Shown in pieces: positions 1-7,919 of a stretch of DNA of 37,081 bases (position 1 is the stretch's first letter; every line of letters starts with the position of its first letter). The notes under the pieces were generated by a model. It was given only the letters and a program-made list of their open reading frames with translations. It made no database searches and was not told the origin of the DNA. The position numbers and the translations under genes are program-made. The stretch comes from an uncultured Bacilli bacterium (lineage in GTDB: Bacteria > Bacillota_I > Bacilli_A > RF39 > UBA660): NCBI GenBank assembly GCA_934086255.1, contig CAKOIB010000002.1:1-37081 (forward strand), in the 5' to 3' direction.

Positions 1-111
1 CCCTAGTATAGTTGTAGGAATTTCTTCTGTTATTAAAGTATAGTTATTTGAAAATAGTTTTTTACCTTTTCCTATCACTGCTTTTGTGACTATTTCTCTA
101 AAACTGCCCAC
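1..111 (-). CDS. cotE: CotE-like spore coat morphogenetic protein, N-terminus only
   Basis: Reading leftward from GTG at 111-109, behind a strong GAGGGG ribosome site, 37 codons stay open to the window edge. The peptide begins VGSFREIVTKAVIGKGKK and ends PTTILG. This matches, from memory, the start of Bacillus CotE (REIITKAVVAKGRK... PSSILG), the protein that organises the outer spore coat. Position supports it: in Bacillus cotE follows miaB (ymcB), and here only an L,D-transpeptidase separates them. The rest of the gene is outside the window, so integrity cannot be judged. In a lineage close to Mollicutes it may be a sporulation relic or a repurposed envelope protein. Confidence 0.8.
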   Translation of the reverse strand, partial: MGSFREIVTKAVIGKGKKLFSNNYTLITEEIPTTILG

Positions 112-166
112 TATATCACCCCTCAATTTAATTTATGCTAATATAATGGTTTTGTTGACTTTTTTA

Positions 167-1156
167 TTAATAAATATATACTGGGGTTCCAATGGATACC
201 ATTGAATATAGTTTTTGGGCATTGTAATATGGCATATTAATACATCCATGACTACCGTTAGTTTTATATATTTGTCCTCCGAATGATGAGCGCCATGTTG
301 CATCATGTAATCCGTATGCTGTTCCTTTGAATGCTATCCAATAGTATACAAAGCTTGCATAGTCTTTTCCTCTTAAGGTTGTATTCCTTGCTTTGTTTAC
401 TACTTTATATGTTCCAATTGGAGTTGTGTTGTTTAATCCTGTTACTATGCTTGATTTTAGTACTAGTTTATCTTTTTGATAATATCTTAGTGTTTGTGTT
501 GGTATTGATACTTCAATGAAAGTTCCTTTGTAGTTTGATTTTTCGTTTTTTGGATAAGTATATTTTGGTTTTGGTTTTGGTTTTTCTTTTACTGTAACAT
601 TTACTGTTTTTTCTGTTTTATTTCCACTTGAATCTACAACGGAGTATTTTACTGTGTATTTGCCTGCTTTTTTAGTATTTACGTTTGATGTTACTTTAAC
701 TTTTTTGGTGATATTTCCATCTACATTGTCTATTGCTTTGTAGTTTGGAGTTTTAAAATTATCACCAACTTGTTTAGTAATTTGTGTTTTTCCTTCGACT
801 GTAAGGACTGGTTTTGTGGTATCGACTACTTTTATTTTCCTTTTTAATTCTTTTTGTTTTTTTATTTTGTCAAAGTTTAAAGTATAACTTATTTCATATT
901 CTCCGATGGCATTAATATTTAAGTTTGATAGTACTTTGACATCTGTTTCTTTGTCTTTTTTATTTACTATGGCAATATATCCTGGATCTTTGTATTCTTT
1001 TCCTACTTCAAGAGTTAGTGTTTCTTCTCCATTTAGCTTAAACGTTGCATTGTTAAAATCATCTATCATTTTAAAATATAGGCTTAAACCTGCAGTTATT
1101 ACTAATACTATAATAATCGGAATAATTGTTAATATTATTTTTTTCTTATTGCCCAT
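167..1156 (-). CDS. L,D-transpeptidase (YkuD) with membrane anchor and two Ig-like DUF5011 repeats
   Basis: The 329-residue protein has a short basic N-terminus and one membrane segment at about residues 7-28. Two Ig-like repeats of the DUF5011 type follow (about 37-115 and 116-193; the second carries DNVDGNIT and VVDSSGNKT). A Lys/Pro-rich linker (KPKPKPK) leads to a C-terminal YkuD domain. The catalytic signature NGSHGCINM puts the nucleophile at about Cys305, with an upstream His in YGLHDAT. Such enzymes form 3-3 peptidoglycan cross-links or attach proteins to peptidoglycan outside the membrane, so this organism should have a wall. It lies between miaB and the cotE start. The start follows a GGTGAAAC ribosome site. 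Confidence 0.88.
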   Translation of the reverse strand: MGNKKKIILTIIPIIIVLVITAGLSLYFKMIDDFNNATFKLNGEETLTLEVGKEYKDPGYIAIVNKKDKETDVKVLSNLNINAIGEYEISYTLNFDKIKKQKELKRKIKVVDTTKPVLTVEGKTQITKQVGDNFKTPNYKAIDNVDGNITKKVKVTSNVNTKKAGKYTVKYSVVDSSGNKTEKTVNVTVKEKPKPKPKYTYPKNEKSNYKGTFIEVSIPTQTLRYYQKDKLVLKSSIVTGLNNTTPIGTYKVVNKARNTTLRGKDYASFVYYWIAFKGTAYGLHDATWRSSFGGQIYKTNGSHGCINMPYYNAQKLYSMVSIGTPVYIY

Positions 1157-1206
1157 AGTTTCACCAATTATATAGTATCATATTTTTTTGTTTTTACAAA
1201 TAGTTT

Positions 1207-1237
1207 TAAAAAAAGAATATGTTATTTTACATATTCT
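1207..1237 (-). terminator. Rho-independent terminator of miaB
   Basis: On the minus strand AGAATATGT pairs with ACATATTCT around a short AT loop, followed by a run of T. The stem includes the last codons and stop of miaB, so the downstream transpeptidase probably has its own promoter. Confidence 0.8.
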
Positions 1238-2628
1238 CCATCTAGACTCCAAGTTTTTACGCCTGTTATTTTTACATCTACTATTTTGCCTATTATGTCT
1301 TTTGGCCCTTTTAGGTTTACTAGTTTATTAGTATCGGTGTAGCCCATTAACATATCATTCTTGTCACTTGGCCCTTCGACTAAAACTTTTACTGTTTTAT
1401 TTAATAGCTTTTCGTTATTTTCAAGGGCATATTTATTTATTAGTTCATTTAATTTATATAATCTTTCTTCTTTTTCTTCTAAAGAGATGTTATCTTGCAT
1501 TTTTTCTGCAGGTGTTCCTACTCTTTTTGAAAATATAAAGGTAAATGCTAGATCAAATTTGCACTTATTTACTAAGTCTAAAGTATCATTAAATTGTTCT
1601 TCTGTCTCATTAGGAAATCCAACGATTATATCAGTTGTTATAGAAACGTTTGGTACTTTTTCTTTTATTTTGTTGAATAATGTTAGGTATTCTTCTTTTG
1701 TATAGCGTCTTCCCATTAGTTTTAGTATTTCGTTGTTTCCTGATTGCACTGGTAAATGAATACTTGGCATTATGTTTTTATATTTTGCTATTGTTTCGAT
1801 CATGTCATCTGTAAAGTCCCATGGATGTGATGTTACAAATCTTATTCTATTGATATTAGTTTTTGCAACATCTGTTAATAAATCTGTCATGGTGTAATCT
1901 ATATTCAAATCTTTTCCATAAGCATTTACATTTTGTCCTAATAGTGTTACTTCTTGATATCCATCTTTTACGAGTTGCTCTACTTCTTTTATGATATCAT
2001 TTGGTTTTCTACTTCTTTGTTTTCCTCTTGTGTATGGTACAATACAGTATGTACAGAACTTATCACATCCATACATTATATTAACAAATGCTTTTACTTT
2101 ACTATTTCTTGTAGTAGGTAGTCCTTCGAGTACTTTTCCTTCACAACTTTGTGCTTCAATTTTTAATTCGTGTTTTTTTAATGAGTCATACACTAATTCA
2201 CTTAATTGTTCTATATTGTGTGTTCCTAATACAAAGTCCATCCATTTGTATTTTTTTAATATTTCTTGTGCTACTACTTCTTCTTGAGCCATGCATCCTG
2301 CAATTCCTACGATTAAGTCTTTTTTAGTACTTTTTAAATGTTTTGCTCTTCCTAACATGCCAAATACTTTATTATGAGCATTTTCTCTTATTGAGCAAGT
2401 ATTTAATAGTACTAGGTCAGCATCTTCCATATTTTCAGTTTCTTTAAAACCCATTTCTTCAAGGATTGCTTTCATGTTTTCGCTATCATGTTCATTCATT
2501 TGACAGCCATATGTTTTTAGAAAGTATTTTTTATTATTTACAACATTTTGATATTTCGTTTCATAATAGTTTGTCTCTACTTCTTTGTTTGTTCTTTTTT
2601 TTGCTTCTTTTAAGTTTGGGATATTCAT
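1222..2628 (-). CDS. miaB: tRNA-2-methylthio-N6-isopentenyladenosine37 synthase
   Basis: This is a full-length MiaB (468 residues), a radical-SAM enzyme that methylthiolates i6A37 in tRNAs reading UNN codons. The N-terminal MTTase domain has the three cluster cysteines: TYGCQMN (Cys42), NTCSIREN (Cys78) and GCMAQEE (Cys112). The radical-SAM motif GCDKFCTYC gives Cys188, Cys192 and Cys195. A C-terminal TRAM domain ends near GVKTWSLDGE. The start has a GGAGTGATGA ribosome site. MiaB rather than the RimO or MtaB relatives is chosen for the YGCQMN opening, the overall similarity and the Bacillus-like miaB/cotE neighbourhood. Confidence 0.95.
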   Translation of the reverse strand: MNIPNLKEAKKRTNKEVETNYYETKYQNVVNNKKYFLKTYGCQMNEHDSENMKAILEEMGFKETENMEDADLVLLNTCSIRENAHNKVFGMLGRAKHLKSTKKDLIVGIAGCMAQEEVVAQEILKKYKWMDFVLGTHNIEQLSELVYDSLKKHELKIEAQSCEGKVLEGLPTTRNSKVKAFVNIMYGCDKFCTYCIVPYTRGKQRSRKPNDIIKEVEQLVKDGYQEVTLLGQNVNAYGKDLNIDYTMTDLLTDVAKTNINRIRFVTSHPWDFTDDMIETIAKYKNIMPSIHLPVQSGNNEILKLMGRRYTKEEYLTLFNKIKEKVPNVSITTDIIVGFPNETEEQFNDTLDLVNKCKFDLAFTFIFSKRVGTPAEKMQDNISLEEKEERLYKLNELINKYALENNEKLLNKTVKVLVEGPSDKNDMLMGYTDTNKLVNLKGPKDIIGKIVDVKITGVKTWSLDGEYVK

Positions 2629-2649
2629 AATTCATCACTCCAGTTATAG

Positions 2650-2655
2650 ATTATA
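2650..2655 (-). promoter_or_regulatory. -10 box upstream of miaB
   Basis: A perfect TATAAT on the minus strand lies 21 bp upstream of the miaB start and directly after the terminator of the ankyrin gene. No convincing -35 is visible. Confidence 0.5.
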
Positions 2656-2690
2656 AAAGAAAAAAGTAAATTAATCAAGTAATTTACTTT
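2656..2690 (-). terminator. Terminator of the ankyrin-repeat gene
   Basis: Minus-strand stem AAAGTAAATTA / TAATTTACTTT (11 bp, 6-nt loop) followed by TTTCTTTT. It begins at the stop codon of the gene ending at 2689. Confidence 0.85.
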
Positions 2691-3375
2691 AAACTTCTTG
2701 TAATACACTATATACAATATTATCTAAATATTTTATTTCATTGTTTTGCACGTGATTTTTTATTTCTTCAAAATTCTTTGTAATAGTATTTACTATTTTT
2801 TCTACTTTTGGTAATAATTCTTTATCAACAAGATTGTCAATAATTATTTCCAAGTTATTCATTTTAGAATAAATACCATAGTTATTACTTCTTATATAGT
2901 TTTCATATAAGTTTTTAAAGGATACTAGATCTATATTATTAAATCTATCATCTTCGAGTATTTTTACTGTTGTATATATGTAATGTTCATTGATTGATTT
3001 ATCTAGAATTGTTTCTCCTTTTTTATTCCTAATATTTGGAATAAAGTTTTTATTTTTTTGTAGTTGTTTTATTATTTCTAGAACTTCGCGATAGTTTTTT
3101 GATACTAAAATATGTGCGAATGTTTCTCCTTGTTTATTTTGATGGTTTACCTGCCATTCTTTGTTTTTCATGTGTTTTAAAACAACTTCATACCATCCTT
3201 TTTTTAACATTATCATTAAGATACTATCTTCATTTTCATTTGAAAGGTTAATATCTATTATTTTTTTTGATAATATTTTGTTTACTAATTCGACATGATT
3301 CTCATTTATCAAGTCGAATATCTGGGACGGTTCTTCTTCAACAACTTTCATTGTCACTTGTTCATCATAAAACAT
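2689..3375 (-). CDS. Ankyrin-repeat-like protein of unknown function
   Basis: The 228-residue soluble protein has helical repeats typical of ankyrin folds: a degenerate repeat at about 15-45, then segments around NENEDSILMIMLKKGWYEV, NKQGETFAHILVSKNYREV and NKKGETILDKSINEHYIYT. These show the G-x-T/S-hydrophobic repeat pattern. The C-terminal 90 residues are helical and unrecognised. There is no signal peptide or membrane segment, so it is probably a cytoplasmic protein-binding scaffold. No partner can be inferred. It is monocistronic, with its own consensus promoter, an AGAGGTG ribosome site and a terminator. Confidence 0.7.
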   Translation of the reverse strand: MFYDEQVTMKVVEEEPSQIFDLINENHVELVNKILSKKIIDINLSNENEDSILMIMLKKGWYEVVLKHMKNKEWQVNHQNKQGETFAHILVSKNYREVLEIIKQLQKNKNFIPNIRNKKGETILDKSINEHYIYTTVKILEDDRFNNIDLVSFKNLYENYIRSNNYGIYSKMNNLEIIIDNLVDKELLPKVEKIVNTITKNFEEIKNHVQNNEIKYLDNIVYSVLQEV

Positions 3376-3411
3376 TATTTACTACACCTCTTTCACACGC
3401 GACAATTAAAT

Positions 3412-3440
3412 ATTTTACTAGCATTTTTTGATTTTGTCAA
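3412..3440 (-). promoter_or_regulatory. Sigma-A promoter of the ankyrin gene
   Basis: Minus strand: -35 TTGACA (3440-3435), a 17-bp spacer and -10 TAAAAT (3417-3412), about 36 bp before the start codon. It is among the best-matching promoters in the window. Confidence 0.8.
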
Positions 3441-3502
3441 GTTTTGTGGGTTTGGGTATGATGTAAATATATGTAAATTAAATGTTATATTTCTTTATTT
3501 AA

Positions 3503-3576
3503 TGGTGCCGATTAACAGAATTGAACTGTTCTCTGATGCTTACCATGCATCTGTTTTACCACTAAACTAAATCGGC
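3503..3576 (-). tRNA. tRNA-Thr (anticodon GGU)
   Basis: A complete cloverleaf reads from the minus strand. The acceptor GCCGATT pairs perfectly with AATCGGC. The D arm has a short GTTT-AGTGGTA-AAAC. The anticodon stem GATGC/GCATC encloses loop ATGGTAA (anticodon GGT in DNA). The variable loop is four bases, the T arm is AACAG-TTCAATT-CTGTT, the discriminator is A, and CCA is encoded (3505-3503). It decodes ACC and ACU. It lies just downstream of tmRNA on the same strand. Confidence 0.92.
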
Positions 3577-3585
3577 GAATATATA

Positions 3586-3608
3586 GTAAAACCCTTGATA
3601 TACAAGGG
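3586..3608 (-). terminator. Hairpin after tmRNA
   Basis: Minus-strand CCCTTG-TATAT-CAAGGG followed by TTTTACT separates the tmRNA 3' end from the tRNA. The T-run is short, so some read-through into the tRNA is possible. Confidence 0.6.
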
Positions 3609-3621
3609 ATAATTAACATAA

Positions 3622-3962
3622 TGGTGGAGATGAGGAGAATCGAACTCCTGTCCAAAAGCAAACTAATTTAAACGTCTACAAGTTTAGTTGATTAAGATTT
3701 TTCATTACTTACAGAATAACCAACAATTAAATAAGTAACTATCTTACTAATATTCATTACTATTCGTAAGAAAAATAGTAATATAGTCTGCTAGGTATTA
3801 CCCTTAAATATTCCCACAGACTAGGAATATAGAAGAGTTTTGCTTTTTTATACTAAGCAAATGCTAAATTTCTGTTTCCAGTTATATTTAATTGTGCATT
3901 TAAAGATTGCCATCTACTTGCAGTTTAAATCGTATTACTCCTGTCGAAACCATATCATCCCC
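3622..3962 (-). ncRNA. ssrA: tmRNA, tag peptide AQLNITGNRNLAFA
   Basis: The minus-strand 5' end GGGGATGATATGG followed by TTTCGACAGG and the 3' end with T arm GGAGTTCGATTCTCC and CATCTCCACCA are diagnostic of tmRNA, which rescues stalled ribosomes with SmpB. The tag frame reads GCA (3897-3895) through TAG (3855-3853), giving AQLNITGNRNLAFA if the resume codon is GCA. The tag is shorter than the long Mycoplasma tags but ends in AFA as they do, rather than in the ALAA of B. subtilis. About 341 nt including CCA. smpB is 1.1 kb upstream, separated by an unrelated gene. Confidence 0.93.
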
Positions 3963-3971
3963 GTTGAGCAA

Positions 3972-4000
3972 ATTATATCATAAATATGCTATTTATTCAA
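3972..4000 (-). promoter_or_regulatory. Promoter of ssrA
   Basis: Minus strand: -35 TTGAAT (4000-3995), 17-bp spacer and -10 TATAAT (3977-3972) preceded by TGA, an extended -10. It ends 9 bp before the tmRNA 5' end and overlaps the last codons of the upstream gene. Confidence 0.75.
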
Positions 4001-4985
4001 TAATTTTTTGGTATTGTTTATCTGTTTTTAGGATTTTGTCTTTTATTAATCTAAAATGTGCAAATTCTATTACAATATTATTTTTCTTACAGATTGCATC
4101 TATATTATATATGTTTTCTTTTATATTTTTGTATATTTCATTTGGTACCATTTCGTTTAGAGCAAATTGTTCTTGTTTTTCTATTGTTTCATTTTTTAAG
4201 GATAGAATAGTTGATTTTTTAAGTTTATTAAAATAACTTTTTACTTTGCTTAATTCATAGTATAGTGAATAATAAAACTCTGCTTTATCTTTTATATTTT
4301 TATTTATGTATATTGCTGGATTTATTCCTTTTACTTGGGAACATGCTCTTATATTTTTATCTAGAGATTCTTCTAGTACTAAGTATATTCCATAATTGTT
4401 TAATAGTTCGGTTATTCCTCCTATTGTATTTTCTTGTTTTTTTAATTTTTTTAGAAGTAAAGGCAGGTTTTTTGAATTGTATGCTTTTACTTCTTGTCTT
4501 TTTGCTAGTTTGTCGCATCTTTTTATCCATACAAATGCTCCAGTTTTATCTTTTATTTCTTCTTGGGATATTATTTTATTATTGAAGTAATCTTCAAATT
4601 GATCAAATGTTCTTAAATTAATATATTCTAAAAGATTTATAGCATTTGTTACATATGATGTTTTGTCTTCTAATGTAATCCATCCTAGTTTATATATTTC
4701 TTTTAGTTTGAAAGTTTCTAAATAGTTATTTATTTCTTGCTCATCTTTAAACTTATTTTTCAAATAATTATACATTCTTTTTTTTGTTTCTACTTGCATT
4801 ATATAGTTTGGTTCTATCTCTGTTAGAAGGCTTATTGCAATCATTAGATCTATTGATATTTCAGTTACTTCATTTAGTATTTCATTCATATGTTTTTGAG
4901 TTATTCCTAATCTTTGTGCAAAGTCAACTTGTGATATTTTATAAAACTCTAAGTACTCTTTTAATACTGTTCCAAATCCAGACAT
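3993..4985 (-). CDS. XRE-family HTH protein with a degenerate ImmA/IrrE-like C-terminal half
   Basis: I start this 330-residue protein at the ATG behind AAGGAAGTGATAAT; a longer frame opens at 5015 without a ribosome site. Residues about 5-60 form a Cro/CI helix-turn-helix (VDFAQRLGITQKHMNEILN), as in HigA/VapI-type antitoxins. The C-terminal half resembles the ImmA/IrrE metallopeptidase fold that often follows such domains. Where the family has H-E-x-x-H, this protein reads YYELSKVKSYF (about 242-252): the Glu remains but both zinc histidines are absent. Probably a DNA-binding regulator with a non-catalytic sensor half. No toxin gene lies beside it. It interrupts the usual smpB-ssrA pair. 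Confidence 0.7.
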   Translation of the reverse strand: MSGFGTVLKEYLEFYKISQVDFAQRLGITQKHMNEILNEVTEISIDLMIAISLLTEIEPNYIMQVETKKRMYNYLKNKFKDEQEINNYLETFKLKEIYKLGWITLEDKTSYVTNAINLLEYINLRTFDQFEDYFNNKIISQEEIKDKTGAFVWIKRCDKLAKRQEVKAYNSKNLPLLLKKLKKQENTIGGITELLNNYGIYLVLEESLDKNIRACSQVKGINPAIYINKNIKDKAEFYYSLYYELSKVKSYFNKLKKSTILSLKNETIEKQEQFALNEMVPNEIYKNIKENIYNIDAICKKNNIVIEFAHFRLIKDKILKTDKQYQKIIE

Positions 4986-5033
4986 ATTATCACTTCCTTG
5001 TATATATAATAACATATTAAGTTTATATATGTA

Positions 5034-5070
5034 AATAAAAGAATTGAAATTATTTTTCTTTCAATTCTTT
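5034..5070 (-). terminator. Terminator of the secG-rnr-smpB side
   Basis: Minus-strand stem AAAGAATTGAAA / TTTCAATTCTTT (12 bp, 9-nt loop), then TTTATTT. The 5' arm overlaps the smpB C-terminal codons. Confidence 0.8.
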
Positions 5071-5487
5071 GTTTATTCTTCTTTGGATGTCTTTTTCTTT
5101 TAATGATTCTCTTTTATCATAGTTCTTTTTACCTTTGCAGACTCCTAGAAGTACTTTTACTTTATTTTTATTAAAATATATTTTTAACGGAATAAGTGTA
5201 TAGCCTTCTTTTTCTATTTTATCTCTTAGTTTTAATATTTCTTTTTTATGTAGTAATAGTTTTCTAGTTCTTGTCTCATCTTTTATGAATGCTCCGGTTT
5301 TGTCATAGGTTTTTATGAACATATTTATTACATAGACTTCATTTTTTCTAATGATTGCATAGCTATCTTTGATATTACATGTTCCTTGTCTTATGGATTT
5401 TACTTCGTTTCCTAGTAGCTCTATTCCACATTCGTATTCGTCTTCGATAAAGTAATCGTATTTTGCTTTTCTATTTAGTATTTCCAT
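5050..5487 (-). CDS. smpB: SsrA-binding protein SmpB
   Basis: The 145-residue protein is of normal length. SmpB binds the tRNA-like domain of tmRNA and delivers it to stalled ribosomes. Family features are visible: start NRKAKYDYFIEDEYECGIEL, GNEVKSIRQGTCNIKDSYA, the lysine-rich GKKNYDKRESLKEKD segment, and a basic C-terminal tail that enters the empty mRNA channel. Its start overlaps the end of rnr by 17 nt, so the two are translationally coupled, with an AAGGT ribosome site inside rnr. The RNA partner ssrA lies downstream on the same strand. Confidence 0.96.
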   Translation of the reverse strand: MEILNRKAKYDYFIEDEYECGIELLGNEVKSIRQGTCNIKDSYAIIRKNEVYVINMFIKTYDKTGAFIKDETRTRKLLLHKKEILKLRDKIEKEGYTLIPLKIYFNKNKVKVLLGVCKGKKNYDKRESLKEKDIQRRINKELKEK

Positions 5488-7579
5488 TTTGTTTTACCTT
5501 TTTTACTTTATTATTTGATTTTTTTATTGGTTCGAAGTCTATTTCATAGCTTTCAGGATCACTTCTTGTTAGTGTTACTTCAATTGTGTCTCCAAGACGA
5601 TATACTTTATTGGTTCTTTCTCCGATTATTATTTGTAATTCTTCGTCATAGTTATAATAATCATCCATTGTTTCAAAGCCTAATCTTCCTTCGACTAGAT
5701 TGTCTAGTTCGATAAACATTCCATTTTTAGTGAAACCGTTTATTTTTCCTATAAATTGTTCTCCAACTTTATTTTGCATGAATTGTGCCATTCTATATTT
5801 ATTTGCTTGTTTTTCGCATTTTTCTGCAGATATTTCTTGGTGTGATGAGTGTATGGCGATTTCTTCTAATTTTGATTTGTATAAATCTTGCATTAGTTTA
5901 TCAAATTCACCATTTAGTATTAGATGCAGCACTCTATGAATTGTTGTGTCTGGATATCTTCTTATTGGGCTTGTAAAGTGTGTGTAGTATTCTCCTTTTC
6001 TTGAGTCTACCCCAATTCCAAAGTGTCCTTGTTTTTGTGTTGTGTATTTTGCTTTAGCCATGCATCTTAGAATCATTTGTGTAAATAAATCTTTATTTTC
6101 TTTTGTTTCTAGTTCTTTTAGAATGTTTTGTATTACTTTTGGATCTGACATATTGACTTTAGTGTTTATATCTACTCCGTATGTTTTAAGTATAGTGAGA
6201 GTATTTTTTAGTCTTTCTTCGTCTGGGTATTCATGAACACGATAGATTGATTCTACTCCCATGTTATAGATGTATGTTGCTACTGTTTCATTGGCCGCTA
6301 ACATGAAGTCTTCGATTAATGTTTCTCCAGTGTCTTGTATTCGTAGTTCGATGCTTTCTACTTCGTCATTTTCATTTATATTTATTTTCTTTTCAGGAAG
6401 GTCAAAGTTTAACATTCCTCTTTTTTCCCTTGATGTTCTTAGTATTTTTGCTAATTCTTCCATTTTATTTAGTGCTTCAACATATTTTTCATAATCTTCT
6501 TCTACTACGTTTTCATTTAGTATTTTATTTACTTTTTTATATGTCATCTGAATATTTGAATGAATTACGCTTTTGAATATATCAAATGTTATTAAGTTGC
6601 CTTTTTTATCAAATTCCATTTCGCATGATAGGGCTAGTCTATCAACGTCTGGATTTAGGGAACATATTCCATTTGATAGTTGTGGTGGGTACATTGGGCT
6701 TACGACTCCTGGCATGTAGACACTTGTTGCTTTTTCTCTTGCTTCTAGATCTAGTTTTGAGTTTTCTTTTACATAGTTTGTTACGTCTGCGATATGGACT
6801 CCTAGTTTATAGTTGTCGTTTTCTAGTATATCAATTGAAATAGCATCGTCTATGTCTTTTGTATCGTCGCCATCGATTGTAAATATTATTTTGTCTCTTA
6901 GGTCTTTTCTTCCTTCAAGATCTTTTTCTAATACTGATGATGGTATGTAGTCTAGTTCTTTTAATGCTTCTTCAGTGAATCCTATTGTGAAATTATTGGC
7001 ATATAATATTTTGTTTTCTTCTAGTTTTGGAGCGTTTTTGTGACCAATTATGGTGTCTAGGGTAGCACGATAGTATTTTCCTTCTTTTGTTTTGTCTATT
7101 TTTATACCTATTAGCATACCATCTACTATTTTATCATCTAGGTTTATTTTATACATGTCTTTTCCTACAACTGCGTATCTTTCTTTATTAATGGTTTTTA
7201 CTTCTGCAATTATTCCTTTTCTTTCTATTATCTTTTTAATGGTTCCTGTGTTATTATTGAAGTCTGTTATTCTTGCTAGTACTTTATCTCCTTCAAAGCA
7301 CATTTTTTTGTAGTCTTTGTTTACGTTTATTGTTTTATTATCATAAGATACGTAACAATCGCCATTTCTTTTAATGTGAAAGATTCCTTCGACGAATGGA
7401 TTAAGGGTATAGTTGTCTCCGCCTACACAGTAGATTAGTTGTTTTTCTTTTAAATCTTCGATTACTTCTAAAAATTGTTCATATGTATAGTTTGTATAAC
7501 CACTTTTTTTATAAATATCTTTTAGGTTAATAGCGTTGTTTCTTGATATTTCTAATATATCTAGTATTTTTTCTTTCAT
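5471..7579 (-). CDS. rnr: Ribonuclease R
   Basis: The 702-residue protein is a 3'-5' exoribonuclease of the RNB family, used in structured RNA decay and the degradation of trans-translated mRNAs. Order: N-terminal winged helix (about 1-60), cold-shock-like domains, an RNB catalytic domain with the metal-binding aspartates in TIDGDDTKDIDDAIS, and an S1 domain near the C-terminus (FIGKINGFTKNGMFIELDN), then a basic tail. The conserved THFTSPIRRYPD motif is intact. The start has an AGGTGATATAA ribosome site. secG-rnr-smpB-ssrA is the Bacillus order. Confidence 0.96.
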   Translation of the reverse strand: MKEKILDILEISRNNAINLKDIYKKSGYTNYTYEQFLEVIEDLKEKQLIYCVGGDNYTLNPFVEGIFHIKRNGDCYVSYDNKTINVNKDYKKMCFEGDKVLARITDFNNNTGTIKKIIERKGIIAEVKTINKERYAVVGKDMYKINLDDKIVDGMLIGIKIDKTKEGKYYRATLDTIIGHKNAPKLEENKILYANNFTIGFTEEALKELDYIPSSVLEKDLEGRKDLRDKIIFTIDGDDTKDIDDAISIDILENDNYKLGVHIADVTNYVKENSKLDLEAREKATSVYMPGVVSPMYPPQLSNGICSLNPDVDRLALSCEMEFDKKGNLITFDIFKSVIHSNIQMTYKKVNKILNENVVEEDYEKYVEALNKMEELAKILRTSREKRGMLNFDLPEKKININENDEVESIELRIQDTGETLIEDFMLAANETVATYIYNMGVESIYRVHEYPDEERLKNTLTILKTYGVDINTKVNMSDPKVIQNILKELETKENKDLFTQMILRCMAKAKYTTQKQGHFGIGVDSRKGEYYTHFTSPIRRYPDTTIHRVLHLILNGEFDKLMQDLYKSKLEEIAIHSSHQEISAEKCEKQANKYRMAQFMQNKVGEQFIGKINGFTKNGMFIELDNLVEGRLGFETMDDYYNYDEELQIIIGERTNKVYRLGDTIEVTLTRSDPESYEIDFEPIKKSNNKVKKVKQNGNTK

Positions 7580-7596
7580 TTATATCACCTGTCTAT

Positions 7597-7602
7597 ATAA
7601 TA
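7597..7602 (-). promoter_or_regulatory. Extended -10 promoter of rnr-smpB
   Basis: Minus-strand TATTAT preceded by TGTGG, an extended -10, lies 17 bp before the rnr start and right after the secG terminator. The same TGG-TATAAT style recurs at 22241, 22361 and 28704. Confidence 0.55.
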
Positions 7603-7605
7603 CCA

Positions 7606-7632
7606 CAAAAAAAACAGAATTACATCTGTTTT
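7606..7632 (-). terminator. Terminator of secG
   Basis: Minus-strand AAAACAGA / TCTGTTTT stem with a 6-nt loop and a T-run. Confidence 0.8.
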
Positions 7633-7633
7633 A

Positions 7634-7858
7634 TTAAATAAATGAAATTACAGTACATATTATTACGAATAGTAATCCTAGTACTAGTGTTGCTCTACTT
7701 ATTACTAGTTCACTACCACGTTCTTTTCTATTTTTAAATAGATCGCTTGTTGAGCCACTGAAGATTGCTCCAGCATCGTCTGATTTACCACTTTGTAATA
7801 ATACTAATATAATTAATAAAACGCAAATTACTAATAATGCTATTTCTAATATTGTCAT
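7634..7858 (-). CDS. secG: Preprotein translocase subunit SecG
   Basis: The 74-residue membrane protein has two hydrophobic segments (about 4-22 and 53-73) flanking a conserved polar loop: LQSGKSDDAGAIFSGSTSDLF, then a basic NRKERGSE. This is the SecG pattern. SecG joins SecYE and aids SecA-driven export. Single gene with a consensus promoter and terminator, upstream of rnr as in Bacillus. Confidence 0.93.
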   Translation of the reverse strand: MTILEIALLVICVLLIILVLLQSGKSDDAGAIFSGSTSDLFKNRKERGSELVISRATLVLGLLFVIICTVISFI

Positions 7859-7885
7859 AGTACGCCTCCCTAAATAACTAAGAGT

Positions 7886-7914
7886 ATTTTAACATATTTT
7901 TTTTTGTAAATCAA
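7886..7914 (-). promoter_or_regulatory. Sigma-A promoter of secG
   Basis: Minus strand: -35 TTGATT (7914-7909), 17-bp spacer, -10 TAAAAT (7891-7886) with TG one base upstream. It ends 28 bp before the start codon. Confidence 0.75.
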
Positions 7915-7919
7915 TAGTT

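Noticed and set aside
2743..2758. CACGTG core inside the ankyrin gene as a ninth parS
   Set aside because: Only the central CACGTGA matches; four or more outer positions differ and the sequence is coding.
3376..3502. Plus-strand open frame across the ankyrin promoter and tRNA
   Set aside because: It crosses a consensus promoter and a tRNA on the other strand and has no ribosome site or recognisable domain.
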